Notes: generated from the letters alone by a model not told the origin. 64,000 nucleotides of DNA from JACKII01 sp041687435 (GCA_041687435.1 JAWLBX010000002.1:191993-255992); one strand, 5' to 3'; shown: positions 1 through 9,163, numbered from the stretch's first letter. Numbers and translations are program-made.

Positions 1-461
1 GCGGCACTGCGCGCCTTGGCGCGGGCCAAGCCATCCGCCGGGTCCAGATCCAACACCAAGGTCAAACCCGGCTCAAGCCCCGCCATCACCGGCGCGGCCA
101 AGGACTCGATGACGGCGGGTGGCACTGCCTGCCCGGCGCCCTGATAGGCACGGGTCGAGTCGAGAAATCGGTCGCAGAGCACCCATTCGCCGCGCGCCAA
201 TGCCGGGCGCACCTTGCGGACGAGATGCTGGCGGCGGGCCGCCAGATGCAGCAGGGTTTCGGCGACCGGATCCCACCGCCCGGCCTCGCCTTCCACCAGC
301 AGGCCACGGATTGCCTCCGCCTCCGGTGTTCCTCCCGGCTCGCGGGTGACCAGGACAGTTTGACCCGCATCGCGCAGGCGATCGGCGAGCAGGGCGATCT
401 GGGTGGTTTTGCCGGCGCCCTCGCCCCCTTCGAAGGTGATAAACCGGGCCGGGCCGGGCAT
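1..461 (-). CDS. tmk: Thymidylate kinase, 3' end outside the window
   Basis: dTMP kinase phosphorylates dTMP to dTDP with ATP in the cytoplasm, on the path to dTTP. About 153 residues are visible, against roughly 210 for the family; the C-terminus lies beyond base 1. The P-loop GGEGAGKTT sits at residues 12-20, a REPGGT segment follows near residue 40, and the DRF motif with the substrate-binding stretch CDRFLDSTRAYQG comes near residue 100. The ATG at 461 shares one base with the dacC stop (TGATG), so translation is probably coupled. It lies last in view of a minus-strand run mltB-rlpA-dacC-tmk that is common in alphaproteobacteria, where a DNA polymerase III delta' gene often follows. Confidence 0.95.
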   Translation of the reverse strand, partial: MPGPARFITFEGGEGAGKTTQIALLADRLRDAGQTVLVTREPGGTPEAEAIRGLLVEGEAGRWDPVAETLLHLAARRQHLVRKVRPALARGEWVLCDRFLDSTRAYQGAGQAVPPAVIESLAAPVMAGLEPGLTLVLDLDPADGLARAKARSA

Positions 462-1630
462 CAGGGCAACACGCGGGAAAGCCAGTGCTGCGTAACCGAA
501 AGCACACGGCCGACTGGCCCCAACGCACCGACATCCGCCCCGGCGATCAATGGCCGCTCCACCGGCTCGAACCCCGGAGCGGTCACCTGTAGCGTGCCGA
601 GCGTATCGCCCTTGCGGACCGGTGCCGGGATCGGCGCGTCGTAGCGGATCGTCACCTGCATTTGGCTGCGGGATTGCCGCGGCATGGTCACGGCCAACTT
701 ATCCGCCAGCACCAACGGCACGCTTGCGCGCTCGCCCAGCCAGACCGGCGCTTCCTCTACGAGGCCCTGGGCATTGAAGAGCGTCACACCCTCGAACGAA
801 CGGAAGCCCCACTCCAGCAGACGCTCCGCTTCCCGTGCACGCTGGCTGACGCTATCCAGGCCATTGAGCACCAGCACCAGCCGCCGGTCACCGCGTTTGG
901 CCGACGCGGTCAGGCCATAGCCGGAAGCCTCCGTGTGGCCGGTTTTCAGGCCATCCGCGCCGATTTCCGCCGACAGGACAGGGTTGCGGTTCTTCTGGGT
1001 GATGTCGTTGTAGGTAAACGTATCTTCCGCAAACAGCGGGTAATATTCCGGGAATTCCTCTATCAGGATCTGGGCCAGTTTCGCCAGATCGCGCGCTGAC
1101 ATGAGATGGTCTTCCGCCGGCCAGCCGGTTGCGTTCACGAACCGGCTGTCGTTCAGCCCCAACTCGCGCGCGCGGGCGTTCATGTCGGCCGAGAATGCCT
1201 CCTCGCTTCCAGCCAGCCCTTCCGCAACGACAATACAGGCATCGTTACCGGATTGGACGATGATGCCATGCAGCAGGTCGTCCACGCTGACGCGGGTGTC
1301 GACCTTGACGAACATCTTGGAGCCACCCTTTTGCCACGCCTTCTTGCTGACAGGAAACGTGTCATCCAGGGCCAGAGTGCCGGCCTTCAACCGCTCCAGC
1401 ACCATCAGAATGGTCATCATTTTGCTCATGGAGGCCGGCGCGGTCGGCACGTCGGCCTGTTTTCCCATGAGAACGGTGTTGCTCGACAGATCGATCAGAT
1501 AGGCGAACGGCGCCGGCGTATCGATGCCCTGGGCGCGCACCGGCGCCGGCAGTGCTGCAGCCAGGATTGCGAGGAACAGTGAAAGCCAGAGGCCTGATCT
1601 AACCTTGTGCCAACAAATGTGCACCTTCAA
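461..1630 (-). CDS. dacC: D-alanyl-D-alanine carboxypeptidase, PBP5/6 type
   Basis: A low-molecular-weight penicillin-binding protein (peptidase S11) that removes the terminal D-Ala from peptidoglycan stem peptides in the periplasm. It has 389 residues. A signal peptide occupies about residues 1-33, ending near APVRAQG. All three active-site motifs are present: SMSK (S67, K70), SGN (127-129) and KTG (229-231). The C-terminal part fits the PBP5 beta-rich domain, and the end may be the amphipathic membrane anchor. The ATG at 1630 lies 32 bases inside the end of rlpA, a long but plausible coupling overlap; a GTG two codons in is an alternative. The symbol dacA would be equally defensible. Confidence 0.93.
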   Translation of the reverse strand: MKVHICWHKVRSGLWLSLFLAILAAALPAPVRAQGIDTPAPFAYLIDLSSNTVLMGKQADVPTAPASMSKMMTILMVLERLKAGTLALDDTFPVSKKAWQKGGSKMFVKVDTRVSVDDLLHGIIVQSGNDACIVVAEGLAGSEEAFSADMNARARELGLNDSRFVNATGWPAEDHLMSARDLAKLAQILIEEFPEYYPLFAEDTFTYNDITQKNRNPVLSAEIGADGLKTGHTEASGYGLTASAKRGDRRLVLVLNGLDSVSQRAREAERLLEWGFRSFEGVTLFNAQGLVEEAPVWLGERASVPLVLADKLAVTMPRQSRSQMQVTIRYDAPIPAPVRKGDTLGTLQVTAPGFEPVERPLIAGADVGALGPVGRVLSVTQHWLSRVLP

Positions 1631-2459
1631 AACCCACCTCGCGAACTCGCTCCAAGGCCGTCAGTGCCTCGTTGCGATCAGCATAGGGACCGACACGGAC
1701 CCGGTACAGCGTACGATCGCCGCGCGCGTATTCGGTAATCAATACAGGGCCCACACTGCGCAGCATGGTGCGCGCCCGTTCGGCATAATCCTCGCTGGAG
1801 AATGCCGCCGCCTGCAGGAACAGCGTACCCGGCGCCCGGGCTTCCGCCACCCGTACCGGCGGCCGTGGCGGCTCCACCGATAGCGGCTTCACCGATTGCG
1901 GATTCGTGTTGAGCGCGCCGATCAGATCGTCCATCTCGCCAACCGAAGCGCCGCTTCGTGCCATCAACGCAATGCGGCGGCTGTGCTCCGGCAGCACCGT
2001 CACCTGCACGTTTGCGAGGCCCTTTTCGTGCACATCCAGGGCTTCCGCTGCCTTGCGCGAAAGATCGATCACGCGGCCATCGATATAAGGCCCGCGGTCG
2101 TTGACCCGAACGATGATCGCCTTGCCGTTTTCCAGATTTTTCACCCGAACGACGCTAGGCAGTTGCAAAGTCCGGTGCGCGGCGGTGAAGGCGTGCATGT
2201 CATAACGCTCGCCATTCGCCGTCAGCCGGCCATGAAATCCGGGGCCATACCACGATGCCACACCGGATTGGACCAGATCGAACTGCTCCTTCGGCTTGTA
2301 CCATTGGCCGGCAATCCGGTAGGGGCGACCGATCTTGTAGCCGGGCTCCAGAGCACGGGCGAGACGAACTGCCGTGTCTTCCGAATTTTCGGCAGAACCG
2401 GCGGGCTTTTGTGGCGGCTGCGAGCTGCATCCTGCCAGCAACAGCGCGACACACACCAA
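1599..2459 (-). CDS. rlpA: RlpA-like septal lytic transglycosylase lipoprotein with SPOR domain
   Basis: RlpA proteins are outer-membrane lipoproteins that bind denuded glycan at the division site, and in some species they cut it. The lipobox LLAGC lies at the N-terminus, so the mature protein begins at that Cys. A double-psi beta-barrel follows (SGVASWYGPGFHGRLTANGE, then VRVNDRGPY and GRVIDLS), and a SPOR domain ends the protein (LFLQAAAFSSEDYAERA to GFEGAHLL). The start is uncertain. The TTG at 2459 has no ribosome site and gives a signal peptide without a positive charge. An in-frame CTG at 2480 is preceded by GGGAGA and would give MLRSIVSL before the lipobox, which is a better signal peptide. 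Confidence 0.9.
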   Translation of the reverse strand: MVCVALLLAGCSSQPPQKPAGSAENSEDTAVRLARALEPGYKIGRPYRIAGQWYKPKEQFDLVQSGVASWYGPGFHGRLTANGERYDMHAFTAAHRTLQLPSVVRVKNLENGKAIIVRVNDRGPYIDGRVIDLSRKAAEALDVHEKGLANVQVTVLPEHSRRIALMARSGASVGEMDDLIGALNTNPQSVKPLSVEPPRPPVRVAEARAPGTLFLQAAAFSSEDYAERARTMLRSVGPVLITEYARGDRTLYRVRVGPYADRNEALTALERVREVGFEGAHLLAQG

Positions 2460-2508
2460 CGATACAATCGAACGAAGCAGGGCTAGATCTCCCTATTGCC
2501 AAAGGTAG

Positions 2509-3504
2509 CTATTGCCGCGATTCGATCCGGTCAGACAAGATACTAACGGCCAAAGCGTAAAGATGTGATGGGTTATAGTTTAATATCCGTTTGTAATTTG
2601 GGTATGTGGCAAAGATGGGGCCCTTGGCGCCGTCGGGTGCCACCAGCATCGTCGGCAAGGGCCGCGCAGGCAGAACCGTGCCATCGCTGCGCCGCACCCC
2701 GAAATCCCCCCATGCCGGCAATGGCCGAGAATTGGTTTTGTTGGCATCCGCCGCAATCGACGGCCACCGGTCGCGCAAGGTCTCCGGCACCTGCACCGGC
2801 CGGCCCCAGGTGTGGTCGGGGGTCCAGCCATGCTGTGCCAGATAGTTGGCGATGGAGCCAAAGACGTCCGGCAGCGAATTCCAGATGTCGCGACGCCCGT
2901 CCCCATCCTCGTCCACCGCATAGGCCAGATAGCTGGTCGGGATGAACTGCGGCTGCCCCATGGCGCCCGCCCACGATCCCTTCATGGTCTCCAGATCGAT
3001 ATAGCCCTTGTCGGCCATGCGGAGCGCAGCCAGCAACTGCTTCTGGAAAAAGGTGGAGCGCCGCCGGTCATACGACAGGGTTGCCAGCGAAGCAACGATC
3101 GGATCCTTGCCCGTGTGTGTCCCATAAAAGCTCTCTATCCCCCAGATCGCCAGGATAAAGCGCTGCTGCACGCCGTATTTGCGGCTGATGTCCGCCAGCA
3201 ATGGCCCATGCGCCGCCGCCATTTCGCGGCCGCGCTCGACCTTGCCTTCGGTCACGACCCGGTTGATATATTGCGGGAATGTCATGGTGAATTCGGCTTG
3301 GCTGCGATCACGGTCCAGAATGGACTGGACCGGCGCCAAACCATCCAGCGCCGCATGCACGGTCGCCTCGCTGATCCCGTCTTGCAGCGCCTTGGCGCGG
3401 AAGTCGCCAAGCCATTCCGCCCAGCCTTCAGGCGTGACCGCAGCGGCCGGGACGGCAAGGGTTGAGACTACAAGCCCCAACAATCCAGCAATGATCCGGC
3501 GCAT
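2509..3504 (-). CDS. mltB: Lytic murein transglycosylase, MltB family
   Basis: Cleaves the MurNAc-GlcNAc bond with 1,6-anhydro ring formation during wall turnover. The protein has 331 residues with a cleavable signal peptide (about 1-22, ending VPAAAV); no lipobox Cys is seen, so it is probably a soluble periplasmic form. The catalytic Glu is E124 in WGIESFYGTH, and the downstream segments GSWAGAMGQPQFIPTSYLAYAVD and NSLPDVFGSIANYLAQHGW are typical of SLT_2 domains. It is shorter than MltB proteins that carry an extra C-terminal peptidoglycan-binding domain. It starts 5 bases after the stop of the YdcF-like gene and lies upstream of rlpA and dacC, so a cell-wall operon is likely. Confidence 0.93.
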   Translation of the reverse strand: MRRIIAGLLGLVVSTLAVPAAAVTPEGWAEWLGDFRAKALQDGISEATVHAALDGLAPVQSILDRDRSQAEFTMTFPQYINRVVTEGKVERGREMAAAHGPLLADISRKYGVQQRFILAIWGIESFYGTHTGKDPIVASLATLSYDRRRSTFFQKQLLAALRMADKGYIDLETMKGSWAGAMGQPQFIPTSYLAYAVDEDGDGRRDIWNSLPDVFGSIANYLAQHGWTPDHTWGRPVQVPETLRDRWPSIAADANKTNSRPLPAWGDFGVRRSDGTVLPARPLPTMLVAPDGAKGPIFATYPNYKRILNYNPSHLYALAVSILSDRIESRQ

Positions 3505-3509
3505 CGAGG

Positions 3510-4316
3510 TCAGTCCTTCCGCGGGTCGGGAAACAGAGTATTGCTATAACCCGCCAGATAGTAGCCCAGCAAGCCGGCATACTCATGCGCAGCCAACCGC
3601 AAGTCTCGCCAATGAGCCGCAGGCGCCAGTACGGGCCAGCGCTCCCGCCCCGATACGAGGTAATCCACCGGATAGGCCACCGGGTCCCATCCGGCAGCGC
3701 GGAATACCCCCATCGCGCGCGGCATGTGAAAGGCGGAGGTAACGAGCAGCCACCGCGCGCCAGACTCAGGCCTGATTCGCAGCCGGCTTTCCACCGCATT
3801 TTCGTAGGTATTCCGGGACACGGGCTCCAGGGTGACCCGCGATGGCGCAATTCCTAGTGCGTCGAGATAGGGCGCGATCGCCGCGGCTTCGGTGGCCCGT
3901 TCGCCACGGACATCGCCCGAACCGGCCGCAACAATGATGGGAATGTCGGGAAAGCGGCGCGCTAGCATGGCCATTTCCGCAATCCGCTCCGCATGGCGGT
4001 TCAACGCCAGGGCTTGCCGTGCCTCCGCAATATCCGGCTGGGCGGCGCCGCCCAGCACGATGATCCCCTCTACCTCCGCCAACGTCTCCGGTCCGGGGCG
4101 GGAGAATCGGTTTTCCAGCGGCGCCAGCAGCCAGATGCCGACTGGCAGGAACGAGCCAACAACCAGAACGGCCGCGCTGACCGACACCAGCCACCGCCCG
4201 AACCGCGGCCAGCGCCACAACGATGTAGCGCCGAGCGCCAGGGCAAGAACCAGCAGCGAATCCGGCTCCACCAGCACGTGCGCCAACTTGGAGGCTATGA
4301 AAACCAGGTCGTTCAT
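3510..4316 (-). CDS. YdcF/ElyC-family membrane protein (DUF218)
   Basis: A 268-residue DUF218 protein. Two hydrophobic segments at the N-terminus (about 18-32 and 42-66) precede a soluble domain beginning with GIIVLGGA, then IIVAAGSGDVRGERATEA, SRNTYENA and LVTSAFHMPRA, the conserved blocks of the family. This two-helix form resembles ElyC, which in E. coli affects envelope integrity and lipid-carrier-linked glycan steps; the reaction is unknown. The position between the secretion genes and mltB fits an envelope role. An ATG at 4316 is used, 33 bases after the adaptor-gene stop. Confidence 0.85.
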   Translation of the reverse strand: MNDLVFIASKLAHVLVEPDSLLVLALALGATSLWRWPRFGRWLVSVSAAVLVVGSFLPVGIWLLAPLENRFSRPGPETLAEVEGIIVLGGAAQPDIAEARQALALNRHAERIAEMAMLARRFPDIPIIVAAGSGDVRGERATEAAAIAPYLDALGIAPSRVTLEPVSRNTYENAVESRLRIRPESGARWLLVTSAFHMPRAMGVFRAAGWDPVAYPVDYLVSGRERWPVLAPAAHWRDLRLAAHEYAGLLGYYLAGYSNTLFPDPRKD

Positions 4317-4349
4317 CGCCGGACACCTTGCAGGGCGCGGCCTGCCACC

Positions 4350-5723
4350 TCAGGATTCGGAAATGCCACGGCGCATCAGGTCGGTGAATGGCTGGATGAG
4401 ATAGTTCAGCAAGGTGGTCTCGCCGGTGGTGATCATCACCTCGACCGGCATTCCCGGCGACAGTTTCAGATCCTTGATCTTCTCCAGTTCGCCCTCATGA
4501 AGCCGGATGCGCGCATCGTAGTAAGACACGCCGGTATTCTCATCGATAAGCCTGTCTGCCGATACCGTGACGATCTCACCTTCAAGTTCGGGCGTGGTGC
4601 GGGCATTGAAAGCGGTCAAGCGCACGTGCGCTTGCAACCCGGCACGGACAACATCGATATCGATCGGATTGACACGGGCACGGATAACCCGGCCTTCGCT
4701 GATCGGCACGATCTCCATCAGCGGCTCGCCGCGCGTGACGATGCTTTTGGGCGTATGAACCTTCATGTTGACCACAATGCCATCCACCGGCGCCACGATA
4801 TCGGTTCGTTGCAGCACATCATTGGCGGCAGACAGCCGCTCCTGCAGATCGGCGATTTCCCCCTGAACGTCACGCAACTCGCGAATGGCCTGCTCGGCAG
4901 CTTCCGTCCGCAGGTTGGCACCGCGGAGATCGGCCTCGGCGATGCTTTGCCGGGCACGGGCAATCTGGGCGATGATGCGCCCGCGCCGGCCCAGAATCTC
5001 CGCCTCCTGCCGCTGCAGGGAATAGAGACGCGCGCGGGGGGCAAGCGCCTTGCGGACCAGCGATTGCACATCTCCGAGTTCGGCCCGGATATGCACGATT
5101 TCCTGATCGATCGCCTCGACCTCCGCCTGCAGGCCGATGATTTCCTCACCAAACTGTTCCTTGCGGTTCTCCAGAATGGCCAATTGACTTTCGATCGTCT
5201 CCGCCCGGCTTTTCAGGATGTTGCGCTGCGCATCAATGACCTTGCGCACTTCGGGGTCCGTTTGCGCACGCTGTTCCAACCAGCCGGGCAAATCCAGAAC
5301 TTTCGCTCCGTCCCGCTCGGCAGTCAGCCGAGCCTCCAACGCAGCTGCATAAGTCATCCGCGTGGTCAGAACGCCGGCGCTGGCCTTGGCCTGGGTATCG
5401 TCGAGACGGATCACGACATCGCCAGCTTCTACGATATCCCCATCCCGCACCATGATCTCGCCAACAATCCCACCCTCAAGATGCTCAACCGTGCGGCGAT
5501 CGCCCTCGACGACAACCTCGCCCTGAGCGATGGCAGCGCTTTCCAGAGGCGCCAGCGCAGCCCAGGCGCCCAAGCCGCCGATGAAGACCAGGATAATCAG
5601 CAGGCCGAAGCGCAGCGTGCCGGTGAAGCCCATGTCGCGGGCGGTCGGTTTCGGGTCCGGCGCAACACTGAACGGAACCGGCTGGCTGCCGCCAGGACGC
5701 GGCGTAATGGCTTGTCGTGCCAT
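4350..5723 (-). CDS. Type I secretion membrane fusion (adaptor) protein, HlyD/PrtE family
   Basis: The periplasmic adaptor links an inner-membrane ABC exporter to an outer-membrane TolC channel. The protein has 457 residues: a cytoplasmic N-terminus, one membrane helix at about 36-56, a biotinyl-lipoyl-like half (GGIVGEIMVRDGDIVEAGDVV), long helical coiled-coil arms (about 120-290), the second lipoyl half (VAPVDGIVVNMKVHTPKSIV) and a beta-barrel domain with the C-terminal EVMITTGETTLLNYLIQP block typical of the family. It starts 3 bases after the ABC gene, so the two are co-translated. No TolC gene or recognisable exported substrate lies in this window. Confidence 0.93.
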   Translation of the reverse strand: MARQAITPRPGGSQPVPFSVAPDPKPTARDMGFTGTLRFGLLIILVFIGGLGAWAALAPLESAAIAQGEVVVEGDRRTVEHLEGGIVGEIMVRDGDIVEAGDVVIRLDDTQAKASAGVLTTRMTYAAALEARLTAERDGAKVLDLPGWLEQRAQTDPEVRKVIDAQRNILKSRAETIESQLAILENRKEQFGEEIIGLQAEVEAIDQEIVHIRAELGDVQSLVRKALAPRARLYSLQRQEAEILGRRGRIIAQIARARQSIAEADLRGANLRTEAAEQAIRELRDVQGEIADLQERLSAANDVLQRTDIVAPVDGIVVNMKVHTPKSIVTRGEPLMEIVPISEGRVIRARVNPIDIDVVRAGLQAHVRLTAFNARTTPELEGEIVTVSADRLIDENTGVSYYDARIRLHEGELEKIKDLKLSPGMPVEVMITTGETTLLNYLIQPFTDLMRRGISES

Positions 5724-5726
5724 GGC

Positions 5727-7712
5727 TCAAGCCTGCCCATCGGGAGGGGGATCGGGTGCGTGCGGCCCGGCCTCCGCCTGCGGTGTTGCCGGCCGGCCCG
5801 GCTTGCTGTCTGGCCGTTTTCCGCCCGGCCGCAGGACGATGCGCGATTCGCTGCCGGGGCTTAGCGGCTGAACCGCAACGCCGCCGCCATTATGGCGCGA
5901 CGGCGAAGGCGATGGCGGCACTTGACCGGCTTCCGCTTGGCCGGCCTCCCCCTGACCGGCTTTCCCTTGACCGGAAAGCGCCGACGCAGGCTGGGTAGGC
6001 ACCCTACCCTCTTGCGGCCCGTCGAGTTGTTGGTCGGTGCCGGACATCAGCTTCGCCAGAACCTCCTCGCGCGGGCCTTTTGCCTCGACCCGCCCCTGGT
6101 TCAGCACGATCACGCTGTCAACATAGCTGAGGATGCTTGGGCGGTGCGTGACAATGATGACGGTGCTCCCCAGTGTCTTGAGTTCCTTCAGCGTCTCCAG
6201 CAGGGCGATATCGCCGTCACGGTCCAGATTGGCATTAGGCTCATCCAGAACCAGGAACCGCGGCTGTCCAAAAACCGCCCGCGCCATGGCTATGCGCTGG
6301 CGCTGGCCGCCTGAAAGCCATACCCCGCCTTCGCCGATCTGGGTGTCGTAGCCATCGGGCAGGCGCAAAATCATATCGTGGACCCGGGCAAGACGGGCGG
6401 CGGCCACCACCTCCGCCGGGTCGCAGTCGGTCAGCCGGGCAATGTTTTCCCGAACGGTGCCGTCGAACAGTTCCACATCCTGGGGCACATAACCGATGTG
6501 CCGGCCGCGGTCGGTTGCATGCCAATAGGCAAGATCGGCCCCATCGAGCCGGACAGAGCCCGCGGTCGCAACCCAACTGCCAACCAGGAGGCGGGATAGC
6601 GTGGTCTTGCCGGAAGCCGACGGGCCGATCAGGCCAACATGCTCGCCCGGCTGCACCTCGAAACTCACCTGCCGCAGCACCGGTTCCCGGTGGCCGGACG
6701 GGACGAAGGTCACGCCTTCCACCCGCAAATACCCGGCAGGTTCCGGCAGGCTCATCGGGTCGGATTGGTCGTCCTGACGCTGAATCAGCCTACTGATCGA
6801 GCGGTAGGCATTGCGCGCCCCGGTGAAACCGCGCCACGCGTTGATGGACTGTTCAATTGGCGCCATTGCCCGGCCAAGAATAATCGAGGCGCCAATCATG
6901 CCGCCGCCGGTCAACTCGCCCAAAATCACCAGATAGGCGCCGGTGCCGAGAATGCCGATCTGAACCACCAGCCGCATCATACGCGCAAGCGCCGAAATGA
7001 GGCCCGACGCATCGCTGGCTTCGGCCTGAAAGCCGAGGCCGGCCTCGCCCGCCGTACGCCAGCGGTTGATCATCGCGGGCGCCATGCCCAAGGCCTCGAT
7101 CACATCGGCATTGCGAACCGCTGCATCGGCTCTGTAGAGGGATTGGTTGATGCTGTGCGAAGCCTTCGACAGGCTTGACCGCGTCACCAAATCATTGGCG
7201 ACGGCGAACAGAAAAACGACGACCGCGCCAGCCACCGAAAGCCAGCCCAGAACCGGATGCAGGAAAAAGATGATGGCGATGTAGATCGGAACCCATGGCG
7301 CATCCAGCAATGGAAACACGCCCGGGCCGGTCAGGAACTGCCGCAGCGTGTTCAGCTCGCGCAGGGCGCTGGCGCCCTGAACGCCAGAGCCGGACCGGCG
7401 CAGCGTCTCGTTCAGGCTGACCATGAGCAGGGGGCCGGACAATTGCCGGTCGATCCACGTACCGAGCCGCACCATGATGCGGGCGCGCACCACCTCCATC
7501 ACGGCCATCAGCAGCAGCGCGCCCAAAGCCATCAGGCTTAACAGCAACAGCGTGTCCGTATGCCGGGTCGGCAGCACACGGTCGAACATCTGCATCATGT
7601 AGATAGGTACGGTCAGCATCAGCAGGTTGAGGACTATGCTGAACACCGCAACGGCCAGCATGGCCCTGCGCGCGCCGGCGACCGCCTGCTTCAGAGCTGC
7701 GCGAGGCTGCAT
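5727..7712 (-). CDS. Type I secretion ABC permease/ATPase, PrtD family, with long disordered tail
   Basis: Exports an unfolded protein substrate across both membranes together with the adaptor gene that follows. A transmembrane domain (about residues 15-300) is fused to an ATPase domain: Walker A GPSASGKTT near 363-371, signature LSGGQRQR near 466-473, Walker B FLVLDEP near 485-491. No peptidase C39 domain is seen. The last hundred or so residues are Pro/Gly/Gln-rich and include a five-residue repeat of the GQGxA type. The ATG at 7712 is chosen because GGGGAG lies 4 bases before it and because the 21 residues after the upstream ATG at 7775 are unlike the family; 7775 cannot be excluded. Confidence 0.92.
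   Translation of the reverse strand: MQPRAALKQAVAGARRAMLAVAVFSIVLNLLMLTVPIYMMQMFDRVLPTRHTDTLLLLSLMALGALLLMAVMEVVRARIMVRLGTWIDRQLSGPLLMVSLNETLRRSGSGVQGASALRELNTLRQFLTGPGVFPLLDAPWVPIYIAIIFFLHPVLGWLSVAGAVVVFLFAVANDLVTRSSLSKASHSINQSLYRADAAVRNADVIEALGMAPAMINRWRTAGEAGLGFQAEASDASGLISALARMMRLVVQIGILGTGAYLVILGELTGGGMIGASIILGRAMAPIEQSINAWRGFTGARNAYRSISRLIQRQDDQSDPMSLPEPAGYLRVEGVTFVPSGHREPVLRQVSFEVQPGEHVGLIGPSASGKTTLSRLLVGSWVATAGSVRLDGADLAYWHATDRGRHIGYVPQDVELFDGTVRENIARLTDCDPAEVVAAARLARVHDMILRLPDGYDTQIGEGGVWLSGGQRQRIAMARAVFGQPRFLVLDEPNANLDRDGDIALLETLKELKTLGSTVIIVTHRPSILSYVDSVIVLNQGRVEAKGPREEVLAKLMSGTDQQLDGPQEGRVPTQPASALSGQGKAGQGEAGQAEAGQVPPSPSPSRHNGGGVAVQPLSPGSESRIVLRPGGKRPDSKPGRPATPQAEAGPHAPDPPPDGQA
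5922..5974. repeat. 15-bp tandem repeat, about 3.5 copies, inside the ABC exporter gene
   Basis: Units begin at 5922, 5937, 5952 and 5967 (last copy partial), each close to TTGACCGGCTTCCGC on the plus strand. On the coding strand they give a five-residue periodic run in the disordered tail of the exporter. Unit differences are mostly at third positions, but some change the residue. Confidence 0.8.
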
Positions 7713-7960
7713 TCCACTCCCCGGAAAATCACGCGATACGTGGCGCGGATCATCTTCTGAAAAAGGATAAACCATAAGGCGAACATCATAGTAAACGTTT
7801 AAAACAGATTGGTCGCCAGCCGGCTAGCGACACGATGTAACCGTGCGAGCGGAGCAACCGCCAAAACTGGTGCGGCAGGTGCGCGGCGATCGTGTCTTGC
7901 TGGAGGACAGTCCACCCGGCATGATCGGCAGTCAACGAAACCAACCGAGGAAACCCGCCT

Positions 7961-9160
7961 ATGCGCGCGCTCGAAGGCATTCGCGTCGTCGACTTCACCC
8001 AGGTCATTGCCGGCCCCTTCGCCACCCAGCATCTGGCGCTATTGGGCGCAGATGTCGTCAAAATCGAACAGCCCGGCATTGGCGACCAGGCGCGCACGCT
8101 GTTGGGTGACAACGATTGGGGCGAGGCCAACCTCAGCCCCCTGTTCCTGGCCTGCAATTCGGGCAAGCGCAGCATCACGCTAGACCTGAAGAACGAGGCT
8201 GCCAAGCAAGTGGTCTGGCGCATGATTGAGCGCGCCGACGTGGTGATGGAGAATTACAAGGCCGGTGTGATCGAAAAACTGGGCTTCGGCTACGAGGCGG
8301 TGAAGGCGGTCAGGCCCGATATCGTCTATTGCTCGGTCAGCGGCTATGGCCAGACCGGCCCCTATGCCGGTGCGGCGGCCTATGACGGCGCGATCCAGGC
8401 CACCAGCGGTATGGTGGCGGTGACGGGCCTGCCGGAAACGCCGGTGCGGGCCGGCTTCATGAGCGTGGATGTGCCAACGGCGATCAGCGCGACCATGGCG
8501 ATTCTCGGTGCGCTGGTACGGCGCGAACGCACCGGCGAGGGCCAACGCCTGGACGTGGCCATGTTGGACACGGCCATGACCGTGCTGGGGCCGCAAGTCT
8601 CCAACTATCTGAACACCGGTGCAGATTCACCCCGGGTCGGCAATTCCTCGCCGGCGCTGATCCCAACCGCCGGCGTGTTCACTACCGCCGACGGCTTCAT
8701 CATGGTGACCTGCCTGACCGACGGCCAATTCCGGGCCGTAGCGCAGGCCGTAGGCCGGGAAAGCTGGCTTGGCGACCCGCTGTTCAAGGATTTCAACACC
8801 CGCAAGGCCAATTACGACCACGTCGAAGCCGCGATGCACGAGGCCTTCAGCGCCCGCACCACGACGGATTGGGACCGGATTTTGAGCGAAGCAAGGGTGC
8901 CAGCCGCGCCGGTGAACTCCCTGCCCGACGCAAGCAGGCATCCGCAATTGCAGCACCGGCAGGTTTTCACGGAATTGGGCCAGTTCGGCCCAATCCAACG
9001 GCCGGCCTTCGGCATCGGCGCCCCCTATCTGACCAACGAGGACGGGCCGCGCCCCGACCGGCCGCCGCCGCTGCTGGGCCAGCACAGCGACGAGGTGCTG
9101 GCGGAACTTGGGTATTCGGCACAGGAAATCGCCGCCCTGCGCGAGGCGGGGGCAGTCTGA
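7961..9160 (+). CDS. Class III (CaiB/BaiF-type) CoA-transferase
   Basis: Moves CoA between acyl-CoA and a carboxylic acid through an aspartyl-CoA anhydride. The 399 residues match the family length. The N-terminal block MRALEGIRVVDFTQVIAGPF, the ADVVKIE segment and SGYGQTGP are diagnostic, and D170 (in FMSVDVPTA) aligns with the catalytic Asp of formyl-CoA transferase. The substrate cannot be told. GAGGAAA lies 7 bases upstream of the ATG. It is the first gene of a compact plus-strand run, 3 bases before phzF. The 248 bases upstream, back to the divergent exporter gene, would hold both promoters. Confidence 0.9.
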   Translation: MRALEGIRVVDFTQVIAGPFATQHLALLGADVVKIEQPGIGDQARTLLGDNDWGEANLSPLFLACNSGKRSITLDLKNEAAKQVVWRMIERADVVMENYKAGVIEKLGFGYEAVKAVRPDIVYCSVSGYGQTGPYAGAAAYDGAIQATSGMVAVTGLPETPVRAGFMSVDVPTAISATMAILGALVRRERTGEGQRLDVAMLDTAMTVLGPQVSNYLNTGADSPRVGNSSPALIPTAGVFTTADGFIMVTCLTDGQFRAVAQAVGRESWLGDPLFKDFNTRKANYDHVEAAMHEAFSARTTTDWDRILSEARVPAAPVNSLPDASRHPQLQHRQVFTELGQFGPIQRPAFGIGAPYLTNEDGPRPDRPPPLLGQHSDEVLAELGYSAQEIAALREAGAV

Positions 9161-9163
9161 GTC

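Noticed and set aside
3993..5864. 623-codon plus-strand open frame over YdcF-like and adaptor genes
   Set aside because: It is antisense to well-supported minus-strand genes, with no ribosome site and no domain pattern.
4350..7712. Bacteriocin exporter with leader-peptide cleavage
   Set aside because: The ABC protein lacks an N-terminal C39 peptidase domain and no small leader-bearing peptide gene was found.
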